Shown: positions 1 to 12,303, counted from the first letter of the stretch. The stretch: 64,000 bases of DNA from Amyelois transitella (GCF_032362555.1 NC_083507.1:8807001-8871000), one strand, 5' to 3'. The notes: a model not told the origin generated them from the sequence alone. A program made the numbers and translations.

Positions 1-1240
1 TGAAAAAATAATATCAATGATTTACCTACATACCTTCGCAACAAAACAAAATGTACAATAGTAAGGGTGTTACAGATTTATTACAATATTCAACGTATGT
101 TTAATATTACTTCTCTAAATGTAGAACAATCAAATCATATTCATGACCACTGTAACATGTTAATAAAATTTATTAATGCCGACTAAAAGTAATAAAATAT
201 TGTATTAATATGTTGTTTTGTTTGTATACGTATTTTGACTTTACATTTTTTACATAGACAGAGCAGACAAGAACAATTTATTGTACATCTAATCGAACTC
301 TTGTCTATGTAATCCATACCTACATCTATGTATTAAAATTGTAACTGGCCGACGCCTGTAATTAAAAGATATTACAAAAAAAAATCGATATTGGAGAACA
401 TTAAAAATATAACCAATAGCGAAGCCGTAAATATAATATGTGATTTTTTAAATTTCACTCTGTCTGTATGTACTCACATCTCGCGAAAATTATTGCTACG
501 ATTTCAGTCCGGTCCACTGTGACTGACCCGTACCTAGCGCAGCTTTGATATAGTTATGAATGCAGTTGCCCTAATGTGCAGGTTACAGTTAAGCACGATA
601 GTCTGCGACTCTGTGTATCAAACGGGTTTACTAACGTACCTAAAGGGTGTGGACGTGGTCACCATTCCAACTATTAGGTACATACCTACTGGTTGAAAAT
701 ATGTTAAAAAATGTTTACTCCAAGAGTAATTTATTCCATTATTTATATTTAATTAATGTAGATACTCTATCAAGGATGTACTAAAACTGAATCGGGAAGT
801 CGTCAAATCAAATTTTACTTAATTCGGAATATTTTTGTAGGTAGTCTTATAAGACCGAGGGAAAATAAAGAGTTATCTCGATAAACGTAAAACATAATTC
901 CCGGGCGCTCATTGTCTGCTAGAAAAAGGACTGGGCGAAAACAAAAGAAATTAAATTATTTGAAAGCTTCCATTTAATTAGAACATTAATATAGATCCCT
1001 TTAATATTCTTGGATTCTACCTGGAATGTGAATACCTATTATTTGTTTTTAAAGATGTTTTCGTTTTACGCACGTAGGTATTATCCTACTGGTTTGTTCC
1101 GCCCAATTATGTTCAAGAATTCCTTCCTTTATTATTATTTTTTATATTCCTTCCATTTGTAGCTCAATCAACAATAAAATTTAAAAAATTGGCCAACCCT
1201 CATGGTCTATAGTGTGAAGTATGGCAAAGGTCATATAGGG
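1..1240. other. Gene-free stretch
   Basis: AT-rich. No coding region seen. A 14-base inverted pair (ttacatagaca near 241-310) is the only structure. A short repeat end ('cgcgggcggagccgcaggcg') lies at 1248-1270. Confidence 0.5.
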
Positions 1241-1540
1241 TACATTTCACGCGGGCGGAGCCGCAGGCGAAAGCTAGTAGATCATTACAAAAATGTAATT
1301 TAAAACAACAACATGCCCGTGATACCTATGGTATCCATTTCGCAATCACTGAGCTGCACTACAGCTGGCGCAGACAAAACCATTCTTATTCCTGTTTCAT
1401 TTCACGGTATTTCTCCATCAGTTGTGGCTACAGTACTGGCTCTACACAATATTTAGGATACAGCCATGTCCATTATGGCGCCCCCCTATTTTGTATTGAA
1501 AATGGGTGAATGTTATTGATCACAAACATACATCCACATT

Positions 1541-1606
1541 ACACTCATGGTCTAGACCATGAGTTTATGTGTGGTCTAGAACTCTAGACCATGAGTTTAT
1601 GTGTGG
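1541..1606. repeat. Local snap-back and direct duplication
   Basis: A 22-base perfect palindrome centred on CATGGTCTAGACCATG spans about 1544-1565. A 24-base unit (1551-1574) is repeated directly at 1583-1606. The left flank 'catccaca' is an inverted match of the right flank 'tgtggatg'. Together they look like a fold-back duplication. Confidence 0.8.
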
Positions 1607-1965
1607 ATGTGTATTTGTTACTCTTTCACCCAAATTTACTGAACGGATTTTGATGAAATTTTGTACCTACAATAGTAGCAATAACTTTTGTTTTTATTAT
1701 GGTAATTCTCACGGAAGGGAAGTATCGGGACGCAGCTATTTCCATGTCACAAGGTGCACTCTGTAACTTGGGGCGTCATCTCAGCCAGCTGCCCGGCTCG
1801 GCGTCAAGTAGGGCCGTCCCTGTCACGCGTGCCCGGGGACAGTGCTCGCGACACGCGGTAAATTGGAAAAGCGCCGGCGGCGGTCAGCTGCAGCCGCGGT
1901 CTTATGGATTGCGCACACTTGTCAAATGCCGTTTCATATGAATGTGACAATTTACTGTTTGTCTT

Positions 1966-2030
1966 CAACCGATTTCAAAAAAGGAGGTACTAGATACGAG
2001 TTAAGTTTTTTTTTGTACTTTAATATTTGA
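1966..2030. repeat. Short interspersed repeat fragment
   Basis: 'caaccgatttcaaaaaagga' then 'ggtactagatacgagttaag' and a T run resemble a common lepidopteran repeat start; a weak echo is at about 52523. Confidence 0.35.
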
Positions 2031-2049
2031 GAATTACTCTGTCAGTTAT

Positions 2050-3890
2050 AATACATTTTTATTTTTTATGTAAGGATTTATTCCTGATATGTCATGCTTT
2101 TATTGGCTATTGTAATTTTTCTTCTTTAATTCGTGTTGTGGCGACCAACATTTTGTATTTTAGTCGTCAAAACACGTCGAATTAATTTTAGAAGTCGTAC
2201 ACTCCGTGTCTTTATTTTATAATGTCTGAATGTACAAGGCGAAACATAAAACCATAATAATATAACACGTTATTAGTAAAAACGATAAGTAAGTACGAAT
2301 TGTTAAATTCTGAATTAGTCCTTCTTCCACGATTCATTCGTAGCTGCTTCCTAGCTTCGGAGTAGTTCGTAAGCAAGGTCATAGCGTAATAAACAGATAC
2401 GCATAGCGTAGCGCATATTTTAAATCCAGTGGGAATTAATCACCGATAAAAAAAAATATAACTATTCTATTTTCTTGTTACTGTTTGTTTTTACTGTCTG
2501 TGTCTTACCATGGCGCTTAGTAAAATTTGCACCTGTCCTACTTAAGGGACCAGCGGGTTAATGTGACAAAGTGTGATCTGAACCGGCAACGAGCGACACC
2601 TTTACGAGTTGCTGCACAAGTGGGGCACACACACACACACACACATTGTAACATTACACAGAATTTACATAACTCTACCTCTTTCTGGTCTTTGTATGTT
2701 TTCTGTGTCAACCAGCCGCTGTTATTATGGGCCGGTGGCCTACCTTTTCTCCGAACTTGGTCTTCTATGTTCTCAGTGAGTTCATTGGTTCGTATATTAG
2801 ATAAAAGGATTTCAATCTAGGTATTTACCTACTACCATAGAAACGAGTTCGTAGATGAGAGTAATTGATACCTACTCGCCAGCTAGTTATTTACTAATTA
2901 TAAAATTACTTATACTTAGGTAGTGTCAGTGGTCAAAATCTAAACATTTTGATTGAACATTTGTATTTCAAAAATCCTATTAGTTCAATTCGTGAGAAAG
3001 ATATCATAGAACCATAACAGGAATATTAAAAAAGCGTTGCAATGAAAAGTCTCTCAAACTAGTTATCCATTCATTTTTTCGCATCGGTTTTTCGGCGTCG
3101 CTTCCAACAATAGCTTAGCATATTCAGCGGAAAATGGCCATAGTGGGCGATGGGAAATGGCCAACAATCCCCGACAACAGCATCTGGCCGATATTGCAAT
3201 TTCGGTTTCCAATAGCCAGTTTTTGTTCCCCTGCCACCAATACTTGCAGCATAAAAATGAAACACGCAACGCGAAACGCTTTTCGATTTCCTCCGTGAAA
3301 TATATTCGAAATTGGTCGCCAGTTTTTTTTTATTTTAGTTGGATTTTACACTTTTGATATTATAACGTTATTCGCTATTGGTGAACAGTTATATTAGGCA
3401 CGTTATACCTATATAATCTATTTATATTTCTTTCTCAATTTTTAACGACACTAAGCAGAAACAATTTGAATGCGAGGAAACATAGTCTACATTTTCCATA
3501 CTGGTTTGTAGTTTTTTTTGACAGTCTATGCAATTAGGTGCAGTTTGTTACGGAACCCAAAAAAATAAAATATATATAGGATTTCGTAATCTCCGGATCT
3601 TAGGAGCTACGTACCTAGTATAAAAAAGTTGTAGTCAATTGTACTTAGCTTGACTTTCCCTTGAGTTCAGATCAGACTGAAACCGTTTAAGAGTTGAAAA
3701 GTAATTTCATCGATCATTGGGCAATTTGCGCACGGCCATTTAATATTTTATCATTGAATAAACTTGTGAGACTTCCAGACTTTCATGATTAAATTACTTA
3801 TATCTATAGAAAATATCCCGAGTTGAGAGACGAGAGTGCTTTTCACGCCATTACACGATTAAAAGTCGAAAGAAGTTGCTTGCGTATTGT
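2050..3890. other. Gene-free stretch
   Basis: Apart from the CA microsatellite nothing is assignable. 3080-3340 is somewhat more GC-rich and open for about 65 codons in several frames, but the translations resemble no family. Confidence 0.45.
2626..2645. repeat. (CA)n microsatellite
   Basis: About ten uninterrupted CA units. Confidence 0.9.
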
Positions 3891-3893
3891 TTA

Positions 3894-4091
3894 TTAAGAG
3901 ATATGAAAATAGATAGGAGGTCCCATGAGGTCGGAGTAGTATACCGGACCCACCCCGATGGGTTCAACATTATCTAGAAGATTCCTAAGCGCTTCCCCAT
4001 AAATGGAGCATTCCCAAATTATATCGTGAACACTCTCGATAACTGTGTGACAATAAGGTAAAACGTCGCAGATTACTAGGACTAGTTGCAC
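3894..4091 (-). pseudogene. Possible LINE C-terminal remnant
   Basis: A 65-codon open stretch reads PYCHTVIESVHDIIWECSIYGEALRNLL near its start. This recalls the 'C..C...ETVEHVLWECPLY...R' block at the C-terminus of R1/Jockey-type LINE proteins after RNase H. Upstream sequence is broken by stops. The similarity is judged by eye from a short motif, so it is tentative. Confidence 0.3.
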
Positions 4092-4480
4092 AAATTTTAA
4101 GAGGGCGTGGGTTTAGCTCACACGAGCTACGATGCAAGTAGACTCTGAATAATTCACACAAGGATTGCGATTAGAGGCGGACCCTGGGATCTTCAGGTAG
4201 GGCGCACCAACAAATGCTAGGAGGATAGCGCTGATGGGTCTGTGTATGTCACAGTTAAAAGGTAGTAATATAAAAGTCCTTGGACTTTACCAGCTTACAT
4301 TTCTTGAATTTACAATAGTTAACATACGTATGTATTTGCAAACTGTAAGATAATGATTAAAAGATGAATAACTCGCGTTGTTTATTAGTAACAACTATTC
4401 TTTTTACCTAGTTTATGCTATAAAAGTATATTTAATCCAATACAAATTTCTCATTTATTTTACTACTGTCAAAGCTGTTT

Positions 4481-7400
4481 TTACAATTCATTGCGTTCAG
4501 TTAGCCCTGGCGGCGGCACAGGATTACGGTAGTGTCGCTCGTAGATGCGATCCCAGAAGCGCGTGCGCTCCAGCAGCAGAGAACCTCTCAGCTCCACGGT
4601 GTTCCCAAGGGACATGTGTGGAGACCAGTCATTACCCATCGGCGGCCACGCCGGGTAGGAGGATCCTTCCGGGACGGGTTTACTGAAACGAAACATATTA
4701 ATCTCAATAACAGTTCATGAATCAACTGCGCAATTTGGTAAAACAGTTTCAAGAGTTTCTACTTACTTGGTTGTTATGAAGTTATACCACATATCAGATA
4801 ATGTTCTCTTAATGTTTTTGAATTCTTCTGAAAATTTTGTGGGACCTAGGAATGTCGGCCAATCTAAAATAGTAATCGTTTGACCGCAGTGATTGGCTCC
4901 ATTCACCTTAAGATTTTTATATCCACTTGGATATCCCCCTTCGTCTACGAATGAATATTCATATAGATATATTTGATTATTGCCAGCCTCCTTTTGTAAT
5001 TTCAAGGATCGTAAAGCAGGGTAAGCAAACATAACATCAGTAAAGTAATCGATATAGCCCAGCATTGTGCTCTCGTCGACTGGTTTATCCCCAAAGTAAT
5101 ATTTTTTTATATCTGTAGCTACTTCTTCTCTTTGTTCTTCGTTGTCAAATGTCAAGTCAGCTGGTAAAAAATCCGAAATTTTTTTATTCATGTCATCTTT
5201 CCAAGTTTCGAAAAGCATGACCCGCAGTAATCCTTCCATATTAGCAAATCCATATAACAAAGGAACTTTCGTAAACTTTCCACTCTTGAGTATATTCAGT
5301 GGCGAATCAATCAGAAAGGGTTCTTCACCCGTATCACTTCTCTCGATACATGGCGAAAACCCGAAAGTAGAATCTTTTTCGTCCATTTTCATATGTGATG
5401 TTAATGATTCTAATGGATGACTAACATAGTAGCTTTCCAAAGTATATACATCATCCACACTATCAAAGTTTAGTTCCTTAGCAAAAGTTTGCGCCTTTTC
5501 TAAGGGGTCGACTGTATTAGCCCATGAAGCGATATTCGTTCCACTCTCAGGTATTGCTCTATGGAATAAACCTTTGGCAGAAGGTGAGAGCAATAATAAG
5601 TCAACTGCGGCAGATCCTGCGCTGTATCCAGTCAGAGTGACGTCATCAGGGTTGCCCCCAAAACTAGCTATATTCTTCTGGACCCAGCGTAACAGCGCAA
5701 CCTGGTCTTTCATGCCAGCGTTTCCAGGGGCTAACTTAGTTCCGAGACATAGAAAGCCATGTACTCCTAGACGATAATTGAATGTAACTGCTATGACGTT
5801 TTTCTCTTCTACAAATTGTTTTGGAGTGAGTGCATCGCCATAGCCGATCTGGAAGCCACCCCCATGAACATAGACTACAACAGGAAGCTTCTTTTCTGTT
5901 GTATCTGGTACATACACACTGGCTACTAAGCAATTTTCATCAATCTTTTCCCGACCATTCAGCATAATATTTTTGGTTTTATCCAAGTTTTGTGGGCATA
6001 TTATGTCCTTGTCGACTGCGTCAAATGTCTCTAGCCATACTGGAGGAGGTAGAGGAGCCTGAGGAATAAAAATAAATCGATAAGTTTATAAAGTGTATAG
6101 TATCAAAAACTGATAAGAATGCAAATGTCATAATAAGTTCGCTCAGTTAGTTCAGTTTTTCAAATATTACCTCAAAATAATCAAATAATTGTCATTCTTG
6201 GGAAAAAAATGCAGGTGTTTTTCTTCCGTTCAGATTGTAAAAGTCTTTAATGGAAATCGTTAATAAATTAATAATTGGGCTTGCAACCTATCACTATTTG
6301 AATGTCATTTTCATATTAAGTCTTATAGGTCTAGTCTGTAGACTTATTGTAGCCTACAACTGAACTTGGCCTTTCAGTCTTTTCGAGACGGTTGACTCTG
6401 TCTAACCCGTAAGGTACAAAGATATTTTACGTATGATTGATGATTATATGTATGCATGCATATAATTCATTTTATTTAAAAAAACATAATTTAATTGTTT
6501 TTCGCAGGTAAGTTTACCTACCTATAATATAGGTAATAGTATTTACAAGTGAAAATAACTTTTATAATAATTCTTATTAATAATAATAATTAGGCGTCGG
6601 GACGTGACGACCCCATCACCCCCTGGGTCACCTTCCCAGTGCAATCAGTCTCCGCAGGGCAGCTTGTGGCGAGCTGTTGGGGAGTAGCGACCCCACGGAC
6701 CTGAGTGCTCCCAGGGGAGGCCCCTGTTCCACGCCTCCGATCTTCCTTCGCCAAGGTCGGAGTGGAAACCGATGAGGGACAGGACCCCTACCTCTGGCTT
6801 GCCTTAACCGGCCGGTCAGAGTGGAGTCGGGAGCGTATAGACGCTCGAAGGATGGAAGTGTAAAATGTCATAACGCCGGGGGTGCCTGACTGGATCACCA
6901 CGATTTCACGCCCCGCAGTCTCACCTCTCGACATCCTTAGCCACCCACGCCGATGTTGCCCCTTTGTTGCTAATCATGGTGACTGATTTGAGGGGCCCAT
7001 TTAGTGAGTGGCGAGTCACCACCTGCCACATAATAGTCACGTATTCATGATTATGGCAGGTGTCCGAACTTCTCCAGCAATAGCTTAGTTTTAATCCATC
7101 CAAACATCAACTCCATAATCCATCATCCTTTCCCTTATTTTGTAATAGCTCCACCTCCTGCCGAGACCTGTTCATGGACATATCGTCTATTGATATGGCC
7201 GGGAACGGGTTTTGGCAGGAGAACAACATAACATCAACTTCTCCAAAGGGCCTCTACGTGTTGGATTTATATCCCCACGAGAGGCTTGCCTCTCAAAAAT
7301 CAGGGGTGTATAGACCCGTGAAATCCAAGAGGAGAAACATAATAATTAATAATGGTGGTAGATAATAGGTAGGTGTACCCGGAACCGTCATGGTCACTAT

Positions 7401-8117
7401 CAGATAATATGATAAATGATTTCAATTTATGATTATTTTATTGTTGCCACAACATGACTTGCCCAATCATTGTTATTTTCAGCCGATTACGGTAAATTCA
7501 AGTCATAAAAAAAGCATACAGAAAAAGCCTAGCCAAGTGTGTGTCTGGTCTGGTTACATCAATTGTCATTTAGGTTTCCGTAGGTCAACCCGTTAAGCAC
7601 AGTGGACCACTTAGAAAAATATACGACATACTTACATACAATAGATGTATCACTCATTTCTATGTGGTCCACTGAAAGTTGGAAGCGGTAACCACCCAAT
7701 ATTTTTACGGTAGATCTATATTTGTTGCATTTTATAGTAATTATAACACTACCTAAACGGGAACGTTGAATCGGGCTCGACCGGGAACTCGGCTCAGATG
7801 ATGTTCAGTCGGAGATTGTAGTTTATACTAAAATTCGTGGAAATATAGCTGGCGCGACGCGATTTTGCATACGCGCCTGATGAGATGTCGCCACAGTAGG
7901 GGAGAGATCTTGTTTGTTATACCTAATTACTCACTCTGAAACGATTTCGTCCTGTAGGAGCTGTGGCATAAGGTATACTTCTGAAGATGAATATATTTCT
8001 ATCAGGGTCTCTGTAACCTCGCACAGGCCCCTGTGGAGTGCGCACTTCCTTCACATCTTTTTCTTTAAAACCGCATACAAAATGCACCACAAGTAAAATA
8101 CAGCAGAATTTCCACAT
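4481..8117 (-). CDS. Secreted carboxylesterase (type-B esterase), 3 exons, complete
   Basis: Exons 8117-7935, 6058-4767 and 4682-4481 join in frame (intron phases 0 and 2, GT-AG) into a protein of about 558 aa, the usual length for insect carboxyl/choline esterases. These enzymes hydrolyse carboxylic esters such as pheromones, plant compounds or xenobiotics; the substrate here is unknown. Visible features: an N-terminal hydrophobic signal peptide (about residues 1-17), the QGPVRG and IPYATAPTG motifs, the oxyanion-hole HGGGF at about 126, nucleophile elbow GYSAG with Ser at about 207, acid Glu in FANMEG at about 336, and His in GANHCGQ at about 451. The catalytic triad is therefore intact. 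There is no ER-retention signal, so secretion is likely. A minus-strand AATAAA lies at 4459-4454, just after the stop. Intron 1 carries a 746-bp insertion and a SINE fragment. It is head to head with a paralogue at 9336. Subfamily was not assigned. Confidence 0.93.
6277..6461 (+). repeat. SINE-A fragment (3' half, degraded)
   Basis: Matches the other copies of this family from 'ttgcaacctatcactattt' through the 'ggcctttcagtctttt' block to 'gactctgtctaacccg', followed by an ATGT-like run. It lies in intron 1 of the minus-strand esterase. Confidence 0.6.
6593..7338. mobile_element. 746-bp GC-rich insertion with 10-bp target-site duplication
   Basis: The block is sharply more GC-rich than its surroundings and is flanked by identical ATAATAATTA at 6583-6592 and 7339-7348. 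It begins GGCGTCGGGACG and ends GAGGAGAAAC, with no terminal inverted repeats, no TG..CA ends and no poly(A). A 10-bp duplication without inverted repeats suits a retroposon (non-LTR fragment or unusual SINE) better than an LTR or mariner-type element. The longest open stretch (about 60 codons near 7174) resembles nothing I recognise. It sits in intron 1 of the minus-strand esterase. Confidence 0.65.
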
Positions 8118-8133
8118 CGTTGCTCGCGCTGTG

Positions 8134-8169
8134 GAATGATAAACTTGTTAGTATCATGTTGTATTTATA
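8134..8169 (-). promoter_or_regulatory. TATA plus initiator core promoter of the minus-strand esterase
   Basis: On the minus strand TATAAATA lies at 8169-8162 and an arthropod initiator TCATTC at 8139-8134. The initiator A (8137) is 32 bases from the first T of the TATA box, which is canonical spacing. This predicts a 5' UTR of about 20 bases before the ATG at 8117. The motifs are seen; promoter function is inferred. Confidence 0.6.
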
Positions 8170-9335
8170 ACGGATGATTAAAATTATCGTATCTACTTAC
8201 TCCTTCGTCAATCACTGATATATTAGGATCAATATGTTTAATACAACTTATGCAATTTTATACACTTATTTTTTAAATCCTAACAACTGTTGTTATAATG
8301 TTAAACTTACGCGTGTTATTAGACATTTGTCTCCGAATAATTTTGAATCACGTTAGCAATTAATCCTTAATTCTAATAACCAAATAACCAAATATTTATT
8401 TATTTAGATGATTTCCAAGGTGAAGAGATCTCCGTGCAAGTCTTTTAACTATAGAAATATATTCAACTTCTCATTGAACTTGAAAGGTGTTAAATGTCGC
8501 AACGATTTTCAAAAGATATAATCAAAGAGTTGGACCCAATGATTACGTTATCAAGCGAAGTCCGCAATATTCCATTTATAATAATAAAACTGACCCAATA
8601 GTGCTTGAGTCTAACCAACCAACAAATACCACATATTATTAGAACTACGTGAATACTCGATATGTAGCGTGCATGGCGCTGACCGGACTGGCCAATATTT
8701 TTTTGTTGTAATTTTTCCTCATAGAAGCTAAACTTTATTATTATATATGTATGTCAGCATGAGCTATGAGCACATTGTACCTACATAGGTAGGTAGTACA
8801 TGTCGAATATTCATCATTTACTTATTTTATTGTTGTATGTTCTACCAGACCGCGTCAATATACATATAAATGAATGGTTTTTTCCTCGATTCTCTAACGA
8901 GGCTTTTCTTATTATGTTAGGAAAAATATTTTCCTTTTGCACAGTAATAGCTAAGTGTATGAAAACGTATTTGTTACATACCTTGACTTTGCCGAGTTAC
9001 ATATCCCCGAAACACGTCACAACTGATTCAACGGTTTCTTTACAATGTAACAAACAAACCTAACTTTATATGTATAACATTACGAAATGTTGACAAGCCG
9101 TTGGAATCACTCGGTCAAAGTATATAGCTGATTCACTGTCAGGGTCGTTGTCAAGTTACGTAATAGCCGGTCCTGAAACAACTCAATAACAAAACGGTAA
9201 TATTGAGCAAGATTATGAGGAGGTATCTCTCTGATTGGATTTAATGTTTGAGTTTGTAGTAGATATTTATATCAGATAAGTAGATAAGTGCTTAATATGG
9301 ACTGATTTATTTCTGATTTATTTAAGTATTCTATT
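8170..9335. promoter_or_regulatory. Divergent intergenic region shared by the two esterases
   Basis: About 1.2 kb separates the two start codons, which point away from each other. No ORF with coding character was seen. The right side before 9336 has TATTTATA near 9264, but no convincing initiator was found, so the second gene's start site is unclear. The region could hold common enhancers for both genes; this is inference from arrangement only. Confidence 0.4.
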
Positions 9336-11770
9336 ATGGATTTTCCTAGTGTGTTGTTTTGTGTGGTGTTGCTGTGTGCAACGTGCGCGAGTGATCATGA
9401 GAGTAACGTGACCACCAAATTAGTTTACACTGCGCAGGGTCCCGTGCGTGGTCACAGGGACCCTCTCACTGGTGTGATCGCCTTCTACGACATCCCATAT
9501 GCAACGGCACCGACAGGACATGAGAAATTTAAAGTGAGTATAAATTATTACACCAAAAAAAATGTATAGTTGTTGACTACTGTTACAGTATTAATAAACA
9601 CTAATTTGCACCAATATTATAAAGAGGATAGAAATGTTCGTCATTATTTTTATTCCTACAAATTCTCGTAGGAGTGAGCCGCGAGAATTTTTTTTATATT
9701 ATGTTAGTTTAGATTAAAATACTTTGTTAGTAGAGAACATGATTATATAATTAATTTAATGTAAAAATAGTCTTGTTGTTTAGATACAATTATTTTATCA
9801 CTACGACGGTGTCATTGCAGTGATGGGAGTGGTTAAATATATACGCATAATCTACAAGTACTTGTTTTGATGCCACTGCGATCATGTAAAATTGGTGACC
9901 ATTGCTCTAAATATGAGAGAAACACATCGTGAGAAAACTTGCACGAGAATGATATTTTTGCAATTTTTCTTACGTAAATAGCATTTTTTTTATATTTACT
10001 TGCAGGCTCCTCTTCCACCGCCTACATGGCAAGAACCTTTGGACGCCGTAAATCGAGGGATTGTTTGCCCACAAGTGCCAGTTGCAATAGACATGGGGGA
10101 GATAATTGAAGAAGAGGATTGTCTAGTTGCTTCCGTTTTTGTTCCCAACACAGGCAAAACTAATCTTCCAGTTCTTGTTGTGGTGCACGGAGGCGGATTT
10201 CAAATAGGCTTCGGCAACATGTTGCTCCCAAGATACCGAGTGAAAAGTCACGATATGATCGTAGTTACGTTCAATTATCGTCTTGGAATTCACGGTTTTC
10301 TTTGTTTAGGAACGAAAAATGCACCTGGAAATGCAGGGCTGCGAGATCAGCTAGCACTACTCAAGTGGGTTCAGAAGAATATAGCTCGCTTTGGTGGAGA
10401 CCCCAACAATGTCACCATTAACGGAGCAAGCGCGGGGTCCATGTCTGTTGATTTGTTGCAGCTGTTGCCAGCATTTGACGGTTTATTCCATAAAGTTATT
10501 CCTGAGAGTGGCAGCAGTCTTTCAGGAACTACTGTTATGATTGATCCCATGGATACTGCTAAAACATTTGCCAAAGAATTAAATTTTCATAATGTAGATG
10601 ATGTCTATGCTTTAGAAGAGTTTTACACTACTGCTTCATTTAAATTACTACATTCTAAATCGTTTATGAATAGAACGGACCAAAATTTTGGCTTTACTCC
10701 TTGTTTAGATCGAAACACAGGTTATGAAATAATAGTACCAGATTCACCATTTAATATAATGAAAAGCGGTAAATTTAAAAAGCTTCCAATTTTAATTGGA
10801 TTTGCTAACATGGAAGGTATTTTGTATATGCCTGTGTTTGAAAGTTTTAAAGATATGATGAATAACAATTTTTCGGACTTCATGCCTTACGATTTACACT
10901 TTCATAATGCAGATCAAAAAGATAAAGTTGCACAAAGTGTCAAAGAATTTTATTTCGGAACCAAGCCTGTTGGTGAGGACGCAATATATAGATTTATAGA
11001 TTTCTTTTCTGACGTAACATTCGTTTATCCGACTGCAAGATCAATGAAACTGCAACTATTAGCTGGTAACAATAACATATATCTTTACGAGTATGCTTTT
11101 GCTGACGTCGGGGGAACGCCGATGTTTTATAAGAATTATACAGCCGTGGATGGGGCCACTCATTGTGCACAAACGTTTGCTCTTTTTGACGGAAAATTTT
11201 TAAATTCACCTGAAGAAGATGATCTATCATCAGAATTTAAAGAAATGAAGAGTCTCATAAGGCAATTATGGTTCAACTTTATTTCAACAGGGTAAGAAGA
11301 TATTTGACTTAGTTTCATGCCTGTGTCTTGCACTCTAAATTTACTTTGTAGCGTATATAAATATTGTCTATGACGACCTCAGTCAATTTGTTATGCGTCA
11401 GTTACAGCACCTATTTTTCAGAACTGTTACGATAAGTCTATCTTATATGAACTCTACAACCATTAAACACATTTTATTTTCGCATCCTTAATTACTTACA
11501 CTCTTCATCTTCGTTACTTTCTCATACTTAATTTATTAAGATCATCACATCTTCTTTTTCAGTGAACCTGTCTCCGATGGGTCTCCTCTGCCAATTTGGC
11601 CGGCAATGGGAGAAGATTGGGCACCGCACATGTTCCTGGGACGTAATCCGGAGCTCCGCGGTTCTCTGTTGCTGCAGCGAATGCGCTTTTGGGAGGAAAT
11701 CTACGAAAGTCACCAGCGTACGCCTGTTCCACCGCCGGCGCCACCTACACGTTATGATTCTGAACTCTAA
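9336..11770 (+). CDS. Secreted carboxylesterase paralogue, 3 exons, complete
   Basis: Exons 9336-9533, 10006-11291 and 11563-11770 join in frame to about 563 aa, with the same intron positions and phases (0 and 2) as the neighbouring minus-strand esterase. A signal peptide spans about residues 1-18. Then come QGPVRG, IPYATAPTG, APLPPPTW at the exon 1/2 join, oxyanion-hole HGGGF at about 127, nucleophile elbow GASAG with Ser about 208, Glu in FANMEG about 336, and His in GATHCAQ about 452. The triad is complete, so it is probably an active secreted ester hydrolase. Oddity: the residue before the catalytic Ser is Ala, where the family usually has Glu and the paralogue has Tyr. Conserved segments are near-identical to the paralogue, pointing to inverted duplication. 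The stop codon overlaps an AATAAA at 11769-11774, next to an antisense SINE. Substrate unknown. Confidence 0.94.
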
Positions 11771-12004
11771 TAAATAATTATACGGGTACAAATTACACAG
11801 ATTGAGTTAGCCTCGAAGTAAGTTCGAGACTTGTGTTACGAGATACTAAACTCAACGATATTTTATAATAAATACTTATATAAATAAACATCCAAGACCC
11901 AGGCCAATCAGAAAAAGTTCTTTTCTCATCATGCTCTGGCCGGGATTCGTACCCGGGACCTCCGGTGTCACAGACAGGCGTACTCCCGCTGCGCCACAGA
12001 GGCC
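11771..12004 (-). repeat. tRNA-derived SINE (SINE-B), near full length
   Basis: Read on the minus strand from 12004, it starts GGCCTCTGTGGCGCAGCGGG, which contains a pol III A box (TGGCGCAGCGG). About 40 bases on comes GGTACGAATCC, one mismatch from the B-box consensus. It ends in an ATTT/ATTA-rich tail. The tail touches the esterase stop codon at 11770, so the insertion is antisense to that gene. Confidence 0.8.
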
Positions 12005-12093
12005 GTCGTAATACATAGGTTAATAGGTGTATAGTATTTAGTAAAAATGGCAAAGCGGGAAGAGTGGTACGCGATTATCCCAGACGTACTTAA

Positions 12094-12303
12094 CTAATAT
12101 TATAAATGCGAATAAAATAAGAATAAGATAGAGAACATTGAGACAGAGGGAAAGATAGAAAGAGCGACAAGTTGTTAGAAAAGAGAATTAAGAAAGAAAA
12201 AAAAACTACTAGACTTATTTTGGTGATTTGGCATAAAGAAGTAACATGGGTCTTTTTGTTAAAATTCCCTCTTAAGCAAAGCCCCGCGCAAAAGCGAGTG
12301 TAC
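12094..12303 (+). repeat. Lepidopteran short repeat ('tattataaatgcga' family)
   Basis: Starts 'taatattataaatgcgaa' and ends 'aagccccgcgcaaaagcgag', the typical ends of a very common lepidopteran non-autonomous repeat often assigned to Helitron-like elements. The class assignment is from memory of the pattern and not verified. Confidence 0.4.

Noticed and set aside
7174..7365. 63-codon plus-strand ORF in the 746-bp insertion as a host exon
   Set aside because: It lies inside the inserted block, crosses its right end and resembles no protein I know.
11930..12004. Free-standing tRNA gene on the minus strand
   Set aside because: A and B boxes are present, but the sequence cannot form a full cloverleaf end and continues into a SINE body with a second copy at 62592.
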